A DNA stretch of 64,000 nt from Rufibacter hautae (lineage in GTDB: Bacteria > Bacteroidota > Bacteroidia > Cytophagales > Hymenobacteraceae). Position numbers and translations under genes: made by a program. The notes below the pieces were generated by a model. It saw nothing but the letters and a program-made list of their open reading frames with translations, did no database searches and had not been told where the DNA came from. Below, piece after piece: positions 9,152-20,966 of the stretch. Position 1 is the first letter of the stretch, and every line of letters begins with the position of its first letter. The DNA lies in assembly GCF_008271695.1 (NCBI RefSeq), contig NZ_VKKY01000003.1:186001-250000 (forward strand). The letters run 5' to 3'.

Positions 9152-12100
9152 ATGAAGAAAGCTTTACTACTCAGTTTTGCTTTGATGCTAATGCTTGTAA
9201 CCCAAGCATGGGCTCAGACCAGGACTGTAACAGGGCGAGTGACTGACGCGAAAACAGGGGAGGGAATGCCTGGAGTGACAGTGCAACTTAAAGGAAGTAC
9301 AACGGCAGCACCAACGGATGTAAATGGTGCCTATTCAATTGCTTTGCCTAATTCAGGAGGAACACTTGTGTTCTCCTTTATTGGATTTACAAACCAAGAG
9401 ATTGTTGTTGGCAACCAATCACAAATTGATGTAAGATTGGTTACAGATGCAGAGACCTTGCAAGAGGTTGTTGTTGTTGGTTATGGAACAACTACCCAAC
9501 AATCATTTACAGGTACGGCAAAGGTAGTAAGTGGTGAGGCTTTAGACAGAAAGAACGTCTCAAACGTGTCCCAAGCACTTGCCGGAGAAGTTGCTGGTGT
9601 AAGAGTAATCAATACCAGCGGTCAACCTGGATCAGTTGCCACTATTCGTATCCGTGGTCTAGGTTCTGTAACAGGAAATAGAGATCCTTTATATGTAGTA
9701 GACGGTGTGCCATTCAACGGAGGGCTTAATTCAATTAATCCTGCAGACATTGAGTCTACTACCGTATTGAAGGATGCAGCAGCTACGGCTATCTACGGTT
9801 CAAGAGGTGCTAACGGGGTAATTGTAATTACTACTAAAACCGGAAGAGGCAAAAAGTCTTATGTTGAAGCCGATGCTAACTTTGGGACGAACTTGTCTTA
9901 TTTGCCTCGTTACAAAACCATTAAGTCTCCTGAACAATATATTGGTTTGGCCTGGGAATCGGCATTCAATGAGGGTGTAGCAAATGGTGAAGATGGTGTA
10001 GAGTGGGCAAATACCTATCTGTTTGATTCCGATTACGGTATCGATCCTGGGTATAACTTGTGGAATGCAGATGCTGCAGACCTTATTGATCCAGCAACTA
10101 GAATGGTAAGAGCAGGTGTAACTAGAAAATATGATCCTGAAAATTGGGAAGATTATGGTTTCCAGAGTTCTTCCCGTAAAGAAGTGAATTTGAAGTTTGG
10201 TGGCTCAAATGGAGGAACTAATTACTTCTCTTCGTTTGGATACTTAGATGATCAAGGATATTTGATTAACTCTAATTTTGATCGTTTGTCAGCACGATTA
10301 AATGTGAGTCAAGAAATAACCAAATGGTTAAATACAACATTAAATCTTAATTACGCTAGAACAGAGACCAACAATAATGGACAGTCGTCTGATTCTGGTA
10401 GCATTTTCTGGTTTGTAGATAATATACCTTCTATTTATCCTTTGTTCATGCGCGATGCAGAGGGCAAATTCGTGACGGATCCTATTTTCGGTGGAAACCA
10501 GTTTGACTATGGAACTGAAAGCGCACGTGGATTTGGAGGATTAACCAACTCTATTGCTGATGCAACTTATGATGTAAATAGAAGCAATCGTAATGAATTA
10601 AACGGTAATGCTAGTATTAACATTACTCTTCTGGAAGGCTTAACTTTAGAAAACAGAATTGGTGCTCAATACTATAATAACAAATTTATAAATAGAGGGA
10701 ATAAGTATTATGGTGGTTCTGCCTCACAGAATGGAAGCATCTTTCACCAAGGAACTGAATTAACCTCTTTTAACTTGTTGAATCTGGTAAGATATAACAA
10801 GGCTTTTGGACAACATGGAGTTGAAGCTATGGTAGCTCATGAAGCTACAGACTGGAGCCAAGCAGTGACTACTGCTTCAGGCTATAGTTTGGTTGATCCA
10901 GATGAGTTGACTCTAGGAAACGCTGTAGTTTCTAACCCTAATGGCGGGTATACCAATGAGTATTCATTAGAAAGTTTTTTTGGCCAAGTAAATTACGACT
11001 TCAATAAAAAATACTTTTTGTCTGGTACAATCAGAAGAGATGGCTCTTCAAGGTTCCGTAAAGATAAGTGGGGTACTTTCGGATCGGTTGGTGCTGCATG
11101 GCTTATCTCAAATGAGGATTTCATGTCTTCTCAATCAATCTTGAGTTCTTTAAAACTTAAGGCTAGCTATGGATTGATTGGTGATCAAGGTGGTGTTGGC
11201 TTCTATTCTGGGTATGATTTATTTGATGTAAATAACCTGAATGATGCTCCAGCATTTGCTTTCTCTACAAAAGGTAACCCAGATTTAACTTGGGAGACAT
11301 CTAAAATGTTCCAAACTGGAGTTGAGTTTGGAATTGGAAACTACTTATCTGGATCATTAGATTACTATAACAAAAATACTGAGGATTTGCTCTTCCAGAG
11401 AAGAGTAGGACCTTCTGCCGGTTATGCCATTTTGCAAGTAAATGATGGAAAAGTACGGAATAGAGGCTTTGAGTTTGATCTTACTGGTCATATCTTAAAG
11501 AACTCTAACTACTTCTTAGATCTTAGCTTGAATGGAGAAATATTTAGAAATGAAATCACACAAATGCCTTTAGATCCGGTATTAGGCGTGCAAAAACCTA
11601 TTGATATCCAAGCACCATTTGGTTGGTCTGTAGGACGCTCTGTTTATGATTTCTATATGAGAGAGTGGGCTGGTGTAGATCCTACAGATGGTAGAGGTAT
11701 GTGGAACAGAGTTTACAATGACGCTAATAATAATAACGTTGTAGATGCTGGCGAAGGTATTACTGATCTTAACAAGTTCCTTTTTGATAATCCTACAGTA
11801 AGCGAGGGTAGTTTAAAAACAACTACTACTAAAACGTATTCTCAAGCAACTCAGAAATATGTTGGTAAATCTGCTATTCCTGATGTAAGAGGTGGTATTA
11901 ATTTGTCCGGTGGATTCAAAGGTATTGAACTAAGTGTTCAAATGCTTTACAGCTTTGGCGGTTATGCATACGATGGGGCATATGCTGGCTTAATGCATAG
12001 TGCTGTGGTTGGAAGTAACAACTGGCATGAAGACATCACAAACAGATGGCAGAAAGAAGGCGATATTACGGATGTTCCAAGACTATCTAATGGATTTGAT

Positions 12101-12367
12101 CAGAACGTAAATTCCCAGTCAACTCGTTTTCTTACAAAGGCCAACTATTTATCCTTAAACAATATTCGCTTAGGATATACTATTCCTAAAGCTATGACTA
12201 GCAGATTTGGGGTAGGTGGAATTTCAATATGGGTATCTGGTGATAACCTTTGGCTAAATACTGCGCGTGAAGGTTTTAACCCTTCAACTGCTGAAGCAGG
12301 AGGGTCGGATACATACAGATATTCTCCTTTATCAACTGTAACAGCTGGCGTAAGAATCAAGATTTAA
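9152..12367 (+). CDS. SusC/RagA TonB-dependent outer-membrane transporter
   Basis: 1071 residues. Signal peptide to about residue 21 (TQAWAQ). Carboxypeptidase-regulatory-like domain 24-106 (TVTGRVTDAKTGEGMPG). Linker EVVVVGYG at 105-112. Plug about 118-230, with IRIRGLGSVTGNRDPLYVVD and KDAAATAIYGSRGANGV. A 22-strand barrel should follow, ending in VTAGVRIKI. It should import a large nutrient with TonB energy, together with the SusD encoded 9 bp downstream. Codon use is more AT-rich than most of the window, suggesting transfer or relaxed selection. The substrate is unknown, since no hydrolase lies next to it. Confidence 0.96.
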   Translation: MKKALLLSFALMLMLVTQAWAQTRTVTGRVTDAKTGEGMPGVTVQLKGSTTAAPTDVNGAYSIALPNSGGTLVFSFIGFTNQEIVVGNQSQIDVRLVTDAETLQEVVVVGYGTTTQQSFTGTAKVVSGEALDRKNVSNVSQALAGEVAGVRVINTSGQPGSVATIRIRGLGSVTGNRDPLYVVDGVPFNGGLNSINPADIESTTVLKDAAATAIYGSRGANGVIVITTKTGRGKKSYVEADANFGTNLSYLPRYKTIKSPEQYIGLAWESAFNEGVANGEDGVEWANTYLFDSDYGIDPGYNLWNADAADLIDPATRMVRAGVTRKYDPENWEDYGFQSSSRKEVNLKFGGSNGGTNYFSSFGYLDDQGYLINSNFDRLSARLNVSQEITKWLNTTLNLNYARTETNNNGQSSDSGSIFWFVDNIPSIYPLFMRDAEGKFVTDPIFGGNQFDYGTESARGFGGLTNSIADATYDVNRSNRNELNGNASINITLLEGLTLENRIGAQYYNNKFINRGNKYYGGSASQNGSIFHQGTELTSFNLLNLVRYNKAFGQHGVEAMVAHEATDWSQAVTTASGYSLVDPDELTLGNAVVSNPNGGYTNEYSLESFFGQVNYDFNKKYFLSGTIRRDGSSRFRKDKWGTFGSVGAAWLISNEDFMSSQSILSSLKLKASYGLIGDQGGVGFYSGYDLFDVNNLNDAPAFAFSTKGNPDLTWETSKMFQTGVEFGIGNYLSGSLDYYNKNTEDLLFQRRVGPSAGYAILQVNDGKVRNRGFEFDLTGHILKNSNYFLDLSLNGEIFRNEITQMPLDPVLGVQKPIDIQAPFGWSVGRSVYDFYMREWAGVDPTDGRGMWNRVYNDANNNNVVDAGEGITDLNKFLFDNPTVSEGSLKTTTTKTYSQATQKYVGKSAIPDVRGGINLSGGFKGIELSVQMLYSFGGYAYDGAYAGLMHSAVVGSNNWHEDITNRWQKEGDITDVPRLSNGFDQNVNSQSTRFLTKANYLSLNNIRLGYTIPKAMTSRFGVGGISIWVSGDNLWLNTAREGFNPSTAEAGGSDTYRYSPLSTVTAGVRIKI

Positions 12368-12376
12368 TTATTAGTT

Positions 12377-13900
12377 ATGAAAAAGAATTTTTATATAATA
12401 GCTGCTGCATTTTTTACTGTATTTGCTAGTAGCTGTAAGGACGATTTTTTAGAGAAGGAGCCAAACCAGCAGTTTTCTCCTGAACAAATTTCACGCGCAT
12501 CTGATAAGGACCCCTCTTTGCTTACTGGTAGTATCAACGGCTTGTATGCTACTATGTATACCGCAGGATCAGGTGGTACTACTGGCCATGATGATTTCGG
12601 GCAGAAAGGATTTGATATCTTTAGTGATATGCTCGTTTCTGATATGGTTTTAGGTGGTGTGACATATGGTTGGTATTCTCCAATTGTAAGATACCAGGCC
12701 ACAACAAATAACACTCAGAACAATGCATATCAGCCTTGGCGTTACTACTACCGCATTATTTTAGGTGCTAACACGGTAATGGATGCCTTAGGCGGTCAAG
12801 ATGCAGAGTTAACTGATCCATCAAGACGTCATACAATGGGGCAAGCGAAGGCAATGCGTGCTTATGCTTACTTTTACTTAGCTCAATTCTATTCCACTGG
12901 TTATGGTGATGGCACAGAAAAGATTTTGCCAATCTATACTGATGCTACTATGCCTAATCAGCCTAAAAGCACGGCTGCAGAAGTCTATAAGCTTATCATT
13001 GATGACCTAACTGAGGCTGTTGTGTTGTTAGAAGACTTCAATAGATCTTCTAAAGACCAAGTTAACAAGAATGTAGCCAAAGGGCTCTTAGCGTATGCTT
13101 ATGCAGCTAGAGGAACTCAAGAAGATCTTCAAAAAGTTGTTACGCTTACTGATGAGGTTATATCAACTTCTGGTCATACGATTATGAATGCATCAGCTGC
13201 TACTGGTACAGTCAATCCAGCAACTGGGGTGCGTGATCCTGCTGCAGGTTTCAATAACGTATCTAACAATAGTTGGATGTGGGGAGTAGACCTTACTATT
13301 GCTAACGGACTTGATCTTATTTCTTGGTGGGGACAGATTGATTTGTTCACTTATAGCTATGCATGGGCTGGTGATAAGAAGAGAATTGATAAAGGCCTTT
13401 ATGATGCTATTCCAGTAACAGATACCAGGAAAGCACAGTTTACTACGAATGCCACGTATAATTTAATGCCAATCAACAAATTCTATGCTCCTGCTAGAGT
13501 AATTGGTGGACAAAGAACGATTGAGACAGATTATGTCTACATGCGTATAGAAGAGATGTATCTGTTAAATGCTGAGGCAAATGCTAGATTAAATCAAGAA
13601 GCTCCTGCTAAAGATAAGTTGAAGGCATTGTTAGCTAAAAGAATGGTTACAGCTGCTGATTATGCATATGTTGATCTTCTTACTGGCAAAGCTTTAGAGG
13701 ATGAAATTTACTTACAGACCCGGATTGAGTTGTGGGGAGAAGGCAAAGCCTATTTAGCCATGAAGCGAAACAAGAGAACTATAACCAGGGGTTCTAATCA
13801 CGTGTATGATGCTGGTAAGTCTTTTGCTTGGGATTCGGATGAATTAACTTTCCCTATACCACAAGCTGAAGTGATTAATAATCCTGTACTTAACCAATAG
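12377..13900 (+). CDS. SusD/RagB nutrient-binding lipoprotein
   Basis: 507 residues. Lipoprotein signal with ASSC (Cys20) followed by KDDFLEKEP, a typical SusD start. Alpha-helical SusD fold signatures include NAYQPWRYYYRIILGANTVMD, AKAMRAYAYFYLAQFYS, YVYMRIEEMYLLNAEANARL and the C-terminal RIELWGEGKAYLAMKR segment. It forms the surface lid on the SusC encoded 9 bp upstream and binds the incoming ligand. A strong terminator ends this two-gene unit. Confidence 0.95.
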   Translation: MKKNFYIIAAAFFTVFASSCKDDFLEKEPNQQFSPEQISRASDKDPSLLTGSINGLYATMYTAGSGGTTGHDDFGQKGFDIFSDMLVSDMVLGGVTYGWYSPIVRYQATTNNTQNNAYQPWRYYYRIILGANTVMDALGGQDAELTDPSRRHTMGQAKAMRAYAYFYLAQFYSTGYGDGTEKILPIYTDATMPNQPKSTAAEVYKLIIDDLTEAVVLLEDFNRSSKDQVNKNVAKGLLAYAYAARGTQEDLQKVVTLTDEVISTSGHTIMNASAATGTVNPATGVRDPAAGFNNVSNNSWMWGVDLTIANGLDLISWWGQIDLFTYSYAWAGDKKRIDKGLYDAIPVTDTRKAQFTTNATYNLMPINKFYAPARVIGGQRTIETDYVYMRIEEMYLLNAEANARLNQEAPAKDKLKALLAKRMVTAADYAYVDLLTGKALEDEIYLQTRIELWGEGKAYLAMKRNKRTITRGSNHVYDAGKSFAWDSDELTFPIPQAEVINNPVLNQ

Positions 13901-13954
13901 ATCAATAAGTTGGAATTCTATTCAATAAGAGTTTAACTTACTTTTTATTTCAAC

Positions 13955-13989
13955 AAAAAGGGTCATTCTGTAAAAGAATGGCCCTTTTT
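13955..13989 (+). terminator. Terminator of the first susC-susD unit
   Basis: AAAAAGGGTCATTCT pairs with AGAATGGCCCTTTTT around a 5-nt loop, with one wobble pair and a terminal T tract. Confidence 0.9.
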
Positions 13990-15407
<1,418 letters not shown>

Positions 15408-15438
15408 TTTGTTAAAGTACCTTTTAAGCATATATTTG
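15408..15438 (+). promoter_or_regulatory. Bacteroidota-type promoter of susC (15483)
   Basis: TTTG at 15408-15411, a 19-bp spacer, then TATATTTG at 15431-15438, an exact consensus match. The region from -33 to the ATG aligns well with that at 9082-9151. Confidence 0.85.
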
Positions 15439-15482
15439 ATTATCGAACAAAATTTTATCTCTACAAACAAACCAAAAAACAC

Positions 15483-18400
15483 ATGAAGAAAGCTTTACTA
15501 TTCAGTTTTGCTTTGTTGCTGATGCTTGTGACTCAAGCATGGGCTCAAACCAGGACTGTAAAAGGACGAGTGACTGACGCAAAGACAGGTGAGGGAATGC
15601 CTGGCGTGACAGTACAACTCAAAGGATCAACTACCGCTGCCCCAACGGATCTGAACGGGGCTTATGTACTGAATGTGCCTGATGAAGGAGGTACTCTAGT
15701 ATTTTCTTTCATTGGTTACACAAACCAGGAAAGCGTAATTGGAACCCAAACAACTATCAATGTAAGGTTAGGACTTGACTCGCGGCAACTATCAGAGGTT
15801 GTGGTAACTGGTTATGGAGCGGTGCAAGACAAGCGTGAGATCACCGGTGCTATTGCTACGGTAAAAGGTTCTGAGATTGAAAGTTTGCCAACTCAAACTT
15901 TTGATAAAGCCTTACAAGGACGTGCAGCAGGTGTACAGGTAGTATCTAGTGGTGGTCAACCAGGGGGTGGTATCACTGTTAATATCAGGGGTACGGCTAC
16001 TATTAACGGAAGTACTCAGCCATTGTACATCATTGACGGGGTGCAGGTTAGTCCAGGCGGATTGTCTGGTCAGACATCGGCAAACGTACTGTCATCCATA
16101 AACCCTTCTGACATTGAATCAATTGAGATCTTGAAAGATGCTGCTGCAGCTTCTATCTACGGGTCACAAGCTGGTAACGGGGTTGTGATAGTTACCACCA
16201 AACGTGGTAAATCTGGCGCAACAAGAGTTAAGGTATCTGCTCAGTATGGTGTTTCAGAGGCTTATAACCCTTATGAAATCTTAAATGCAGAAGAGTGGTT
16301 CATGCTTAGAGCAGAAGCATTTGGAAACTATGAGCAACGTGTTGGCGGTAACTACGCTGATGGTGTTACCGCAGCCATTGATGAGTACTATGCCGGAACT
16401 CTTCCACTTCCAGGTCAATTTCCTTCTTACAACTGGGTTGAAGCTATCCAGCAGAGAGGTAAGCTCCAGGAGTATAACTTATCCTTAAACGGTGGAGATG
16501 ACAGAACCCGCTTTTTCGTTTCTGGCTCATTCAATAAGACCGAAGGAACTGTTCTAAACTCTTCATTCACCAGAGGAACGGTAAGAGCAAACTTAGACCA
16601 TAAGTTGAACAACAAGTTTTCTCTTGAGTCTACTATTGGCTTAACTGCTTCACAGGCTGTGGGACCGTCTACAAACGCGGGCTTCTTTACAAACGGTGCT
16701 TTCACCGGTGGTTTATTTACCGCTCCTTTGAACCCTATCTATAATGAAGATGGAACATTCAATACCTCATTGGTAGGTACTTCTTTGAACATCGTGCAAA
16801 ATATTGTTCGTGAAGACCGTCAGGGAGACATCGTGCAGTCTGTAAGTAACATGGCGTTCAACTATGACATCTTACCTGGTCTACGGGCCAGAGTTTTGGG
16901 TGGTATAGATTTTTCTGATGTGAAAGACCGTAACTATCGCCCGGGCGATATCCCTGTAGGAGCAAGTGTTGGAGGTTCGGCTTCTGAAATCTTCAGAAGA
17001 AACATCAACTGGACAACTCAAGCTACTGTAAACTACAATAAGAAATTTGCTGAAGTCCACAATATTGGCGCTTTGGTAGGTTTTGAATACCGTTCAGTTG
17101 ATAACACTACTATCTCTGCCGCTGGCCAAGGTTTTGCCAGCCCATTGCTTAAGCTAGTAGGTAGTGCTGCAACTCCAACTACTGCGGCGTCTTCTTTTAC
17201 CGGCTATAAGCAAGCTGGTTTCTTCGGGAACTTCAAGTACGATTACAAAACCAAATATTTAGGTAGCGTTACCGTGCGTTATGATGGTTCATCTAGATTT
17301 GGTGCCAGCAACAAATATGGTCTGTTCTATGGTGTATCTGGAGGATGGAGAGTAACTGGTGAGGAATTCATGCAAGGTGTTACTTTCTTGGATGATCTTA
17401 AACTGAGAGCTAGCTATGGTGTAGTAGGGGTGCAGCCACAAGACAACTTTGGAGCACTTGGCCTATTTGGTAACGGTGGACAATACGCAAACAATCCTGG
17501 TTTAAGACCTATCCAGTTAGAGAATCCTAACTTGAAATGGGAGGAGTCTGCTCAAATCAACTTGGGCTTAGACTTTGCCATGTTCCGTAACAGATTCACA
17601 GGAGCCGTAGATGTGTTCCGTAAAAAGAACACCAACTTGATCTTGTCAAGACAGCTTCCTACTGACTCTGGTTATGGATCTATTCTTGAGAATGCAGGAT
17701 CTGCCCAATCAGAAGGAGTTGAACTTCAATTGAACACCATCAACGTTGACAAAGGTGGTTTCACTTGGTCAACTGGTTTTAACATCAGTTTCTTAAGAAC
17801 TGAGTTGCTCGCCTTGAATGAAGGCAGAACTACCTTGAACACCAATCAATATGAAGTTGGTAGAGCACTTAACCTTATCTATACCTACCAGTGGGCTGGC
17901 GTAAACCCAGCAGATGGTAGACCAATGTATTATGATAAGAATGGTAACATCACTTATTCACCTAAGACCGATGACAGAAGAGTAGTTGGTGATCAAAACC
18001 CAGCTTTCTTTGGTGGTTTCTCTAACAACTTCTCTTACAAAGGCCTTTCCTTGGACGTGCTTTTCCAATATCAGTATGGAAATGAGTCTTATTTGCAAGC
18101 TGCACAGGTGTTAGAGTGGGCCGGTTCAGGAACAGATAACCAAGTGAGAAGCCAATTGCAAAGATGGACTACACCAGGTCAGATAACCAGTGTTCCTCGT
18201 CCATTTGATGGTGGTGAAGAGCCAGGTGGATATGATTTCACAAACCTTTCTTCAAGATTTGTAGAAGATGCTGCCTACATCCGTTTAAAGCAAATTACTT
18301 TAAACTACAAGTTGCCTACAGTTCTTATCCAGAGAGCTAAATTCAGTGGAGCAAGTGTATTTGTTCAAGCACTTAACCTGGCAACTTTCACTAATTACAG

Positions 18401-18488
18401 AGGTGATGATCCAGAAAACACTGGAAACAACTTGAATGCCTATCCAAATCCAAGAACAATCACAGGCGGTATCACCTTAGAATTTTAA
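15483..18488 (+). CDS. SusC/RagA TonB-dependent outer-membrane transporter
   Basis: 1001 residues. Signal peptide (MKKALLFSFALLLMLVTQAWA), carboxypeptidase-regulatory-like domain 24-105, linker SEVVVTGYG, plug about 120-245 (LYIIDGVQVSPGG, ILKDAAAASIYGSQAGNGV), then a long barrel ending NPRTITGGITLEF. The first 200 bp are strikingly similar to susC at 9152, while the rest is clearly diverged. It is followed after 13 bp by a SusD gene and then by a small lipoprotein gene, forming a three-gene unit. Confidence 0.96.
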   Translation: MKKALLFSFALLLMLVTQAWAQTRTVKGRVTDAKTGEGMPGVTVQLKGSTTAAPTDLNGAYVLNVPDEGGTLVFSFIGYTNQESVIGTQTTINVRLGLDSRQLSEVVVTGYGAVQDKREITGAIATVKGSEIESLPTQTFDKALQGRAAGVQVVSSGGQPGGGITVNIRGTATINGSTQPLYIIDGVQVSPGGLSGQTSANVLSSINPSDIESIEILKDAAAASIYGSQAGNGVVIVTTKRGKSGATRVKVSAQYGVSEAYNPYEILNAEEWFMLRAEAFGNYEQRVGGNYADGVTAAIDEYYAGTLPLPGQFPSYNWVEAIQQRGKLQEYNLSLNGGDDRTRFFVSGSFNKTEGTVLNSSFTRGTVRANLDHKLNNKFSLESTIGLTASQAVGPSTNAGFFTNGAFTGGLFTAPLNPIYNEDGTFNTSLVGTSLNIVQNIVREDRQGDIVQSVSNMAFNYDILPGLRARVLGGIDFSDVKDRNYRPGDIPVGASVGGSASEIFRRNINWTTQATVNYNKKFAEVHNIGALVGFEYRSVDNTTISAAGQGFASPLLKLVGSAATPTTAASSFTGYKQAGFFGNFKYDYKTKYLGSVTVRYDGSSRFGASNKYGLFYGVSGGWRVTGEEFMQGVTFLDDLKLRASYGVVGVQPQDNFGALGLFGNGGQYANNPGLRPIQLENPNLKWEESAQINLGLDFAMFRNRFTGAVDVFRKKNTNLILSRQLPTDSGYGSILENAGSAQSEGVELQLNTINVDKGGFTWSTGFNISFLRTELLALNEGRTTLNTNQYEVGRALNLIYTYQWAGVNPADGRPMYYDKNGNITYSPKTDDRRVVGDQNPAFFGGFSNNFSYKGLSLDVLFQYQYGNESYLQAAQVLEWAGSGTDNQVRSQLQRWTTPGQITSVPRPFDGGEEPGGYDFTNLSSRFVEDAAYIRLKQITLNYKLPTVLIQRAKFSGASVFVQALNLATFTNYRGDDPENTGNNLNAYPNPRTITGGITLEF

Positions 18489-18501
18489 TCGCTAATTCAT
18501 C

Positions 18502-20007
18502 ATGAAGAAGAAAATAATCGCACTTTCTATACTTGCAGGCTTATCTTTTCAAGCGTGTGAGGATATAGTGGAGGTGGAGCCAGAGACCTCTTTGGCCACT
18601 TCTACCGCCCTGTCTACTCTGGGAAGCTACAGAGCTGTATTAACCTCTGCCTACGATAGAATCCAGTCCTTTACCTATTGGGGTAGAGACATGGCCTTAT
18701 TAGGTGATGCACTGTCAGATAACATCTTTACAGAAACATCACAAGCCAGTGGTCGCTACACCGGAGTAAACAGAAACACCAGAAGCTCTCATTTTGGAAT
18801 CTGGGGAACTGCTTACGGTACCATCAATGATTTGAATACCATCATTGCAAATATTGATAACCTAAGCGTTGGTTCTTCTGAAGAACCCGGTAAGGCTCAA
18901 GTAAAAGCACAGGCTTTAGCATTAAGAGCTATGGTGTACTTTGACTTGGCGCGTATCTATGGGTACGAACCAAACAACATTCCAGCGTCTGGTACTGGGG
19001 CAGGCTTTGACAAAAGCGTAGTCTTAAGGTTAGTGCCTACCAATACACCCGCAGAGGCAACCATGACTCCGCGGTCTACGGTGACAGAAGTTTATACCCA
19101 AATAGAAACCGACCTGAAAGCTGCCATTCCAGTTTTGAATGCCGCTGAAACATCTGGTGCTAGGTATAACATGAACAAAGGAGCTGCCCATGCCTTACTA
19201 GGAAAGGTCTATCTGTACTGGGAGAAATATGCAGAAGCAGAGGAGCAGTTGAAACTTGCTTTAGCTAATACCAACGCTACCCTTGCTCCAAATATCGTAG
19301 CTGCTTTTAACACCGTTCCTAACCCAGAGTCTTTGTTTGAATTGAATTTCGTTCAGGCGACAGAAGTAGCAGGGGTATTAGGGGTGAATGACAGCCCTTT
19401 TACTTACACCCAACCAAACGGAAGAAACACACCTCTTTCTGGAACGGCTAACGTGTCTACTTATGGTGGTCAAACTCCGGCTGCAGAACTACTGGCTCTA
19501 TTTGGTTTAGATCCTACCCTTTCTAATCAGGCTACTGTTGTTGATGTAAGAAAGAACTGGTTCTTCAGAAGTGCCTCTTCCACATCTGGTAACGTGACCT
19601 ATACTTGGACAAACAAGTATAGTGCTGCCAATGGATCCTATACAGATAACATAAAGATCATCAGATATGCAGATGTTCTTTTAATGTTAGCAGAAGCTCA
19701 TGTGATGCAGGGTAAATTGGCAGATGCAGTTGCATTGTTAACAACTTTGAAAACCAGCAGAAACTCAGAAGCCCTTATTCCTGCTACTCAGGGTGATTTG
19801 TTTCAGTATATCAAAGACGAGAGAAGAAGAGAGTTGTTCTTTGAGGGGCACAGATGGTTTGACCTGAAGCGTTGGGGTGAAGGTATCAGTAAACCGGCAG
19901 CTACTGCGGTAGGCTTGATAGCACCAGAAGATTACAGAATCTTAGCACCAATCCCAACCGGCGAAGTGACTTTGAACCCAAGTCTTCCTCAAAACCCAGG
20001 TTATTAA
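18502..20007 (+). CDS. SusD/RagB nutrient-binding lipoprotein
   Basis: 501 residues. Lipoprotein signal FQAC (Cys19) followed by EDIVEVEPETS. SusD signatures are AQALALRAMVYFDLARIYGY, KGAAHALLGKVYLYW, ADVLLMLAEAHVMQG and the C-terminal RRRELFFEGHRWFDLKRWG, which is diagnostic for the family. It is the ligand-binding partner of the SusC encoded just upstream. The 17-bp gap to the next lipoprotein gene indicates one transcript. Confidence 0.96.
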   Translation: MKKKIIALSILAGLSFQACEDIVEVEPETSLATSTALSTLGSYRAVLTSAYDRIQSFTYWGRDMALLGDALSDNIFTETSQASGRYTGVNRNTRSSHFGIWGTAYGTINDLNTIIANIDNLSVGSSEEPGKAQVKAQALALRAMVYFDLARIYGYEPNNIPASGTGAGFDKSVVLRLVPTNTPAEATMTPRSTVTEVYTQIETDLKAAIPVLNAAETSGARYNMNKGAAHALLGKVYLYWEKYAEAEEQLKLALANTNATLAPNIVAAFNTVPNPESLFELNFVQATEVAGVLGVNDSPFTYTQPNGRNTPLSGTANVSTYGGQTPAAELLALFGLDPTLSNQATVVDVRKNWFFRSASSTSGNVTYTWTNKYSAANGSYTDNIKIIRYADVLLMLAEAHVMQGKLADAVALLTTLKTSRNSEALIPATQGDLFQYIKDERRRELFFEGHRWFDLKRWGEGISKPAATAVGLIAPEDYRILAPIPTGEVTLNPSLPQNPGY

Positions 20008-20024
20008 TTCAACAGACATTAACA

Positions 20025-20627
20025 ATGAGAAAAATATTTAGATACGCATTCTTACTTATAGCTGGGACTTTTCTTCTGGCCGGTTGCTTGCCAGAAGAGG
20101 GTGAAGAGGCTTTGAAGTACCAAGGACCTTCAGTGGTTGAGTTTAAAAACCAGACCCTAGGAAAACTGACTTCTGTTTTACGTGGAGAAGGAGTGTTAAC
20201 TGTTCCGGCAGCAAACGTTCAGACTGACACTTCCAGATTTATCACTCCTACAGCCTACGCTTTTACTAGTGCGGCTGGAACTAGAACTACTTTCAGTGCC
20301 AGAGCAGTTGACAGTGTACTGGTTCAGTTAGTTGGTCCTCAAAGCAGCACCGAAACAGTTCTTAATTTTGAGGTGCTGCCTACCAGTACTGCAGTTCAGG
20401 GAACTGACTATACGTTGGACCCTAGCAATGCAAATGGGAGAGTGGTAATTCCTGCGAACAAGTCACAAGGTTATATCTTGATCAGACCAATTGCAGGAGG
20501 AAGCGCACCAGGAACTACAAGACGTATCATTCTGCACTTAACTGGTAACGAGGCTTTAAAAGCTTCACCAAATTATGATACATTCTACGTTTCTATTTAT
20601 CAACCAACCGTAGCGCAACAGCAATAA
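20025..20627 (+). CDS. Small lipoprotein of the DUF4843-like type accompanying SusC/D
   Basis: 200 residues. Lipobox LAGC at Cys21, then a beta-rich region with VDSVLVQLVG, a TDYTLDP segment (as in calx-beta/DUF4843 folds) and GYILIRPIAGG. Proteins of this sort often sit third in SusC-SusD units and are thought to be additional surface ligand-binding lipoproteins. The assignment rests on fold pattern and context; the exact family is uncertain. It is the last gene of the unit. Confidence 0.75.
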   Translation: MRKIFRYAFLLIAGTFLLAGCLPEEGEEALKYQGPSVVEFKNQTLGKLTSVLRGEGVLTVPAANVQTDTSRFITPTAYAFTSAAGTRTTFSARAVDSVLVQLVGPQSSTETVLNFEVLPTSTAVQGTDYTLDPSNANGRVVIPANKSQGYILIRPIAGGSAPGTTRRIILHLTGNEALKASPNYDTFYVSIYQPTVAQQQ

Positions 20628-20645
20628 GGTTCGTGAATAGAATTT

Positions 20646-20683
20646 AAAAAGAAGGCTACCCAATTGGGTAGCCTTCTTTTTTT
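20646..20683 (+). terminator. Terminator of the second susC-susD unit
   Basis: Perfect 16-bp arms AAAAAGAAGGCTACCC / GGGTAGCCTTCTTTTT around AATT, followed by T residues. Confidence 0.93.
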
Positions 20684-20966
20684 ACCCTATACCAGAGTGG
20701 AGCATAATAGCGGTTATTCTCGCCTTAGTTAGTTTAGATAACCGCGCAATGGTAGTTCGGCATTGGTAAACTATTCTAAACCCTAACGATTGTTCCGTTA
20801 CTACATCCAAGGCTTTGTAAGCTGACAAAAATTCATAGACCTAGCTGCCCAACTAAGGCCGCTGTTTTTTTGTTACAGGGAAGCCTGATACTCTTCTGAA
20901 AACCTAGAAAGTAATAATCTTTGACCTAAATTGTCATTGCAAAATAGAGTACAACCAGAAATAAGC
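20684..20966. other. Intergenic region upstream of the amidase
   Basis: About 280 bp without a supported gene. The only structure I see is an 8-bp inverted repeat, GCGGTTAT (20710-20717) and ATAACCGC (20738-20745), spaced by 20 nt. I checked it for tRNA-like folding and found none. Confidence 0.5.

Noticed and set aside
20684..20966. tRNA or small RNA gene
   Set aside because: Only one 8-bp stem with a 20-nt loop; no cloverleaf or CCA-compatible end.
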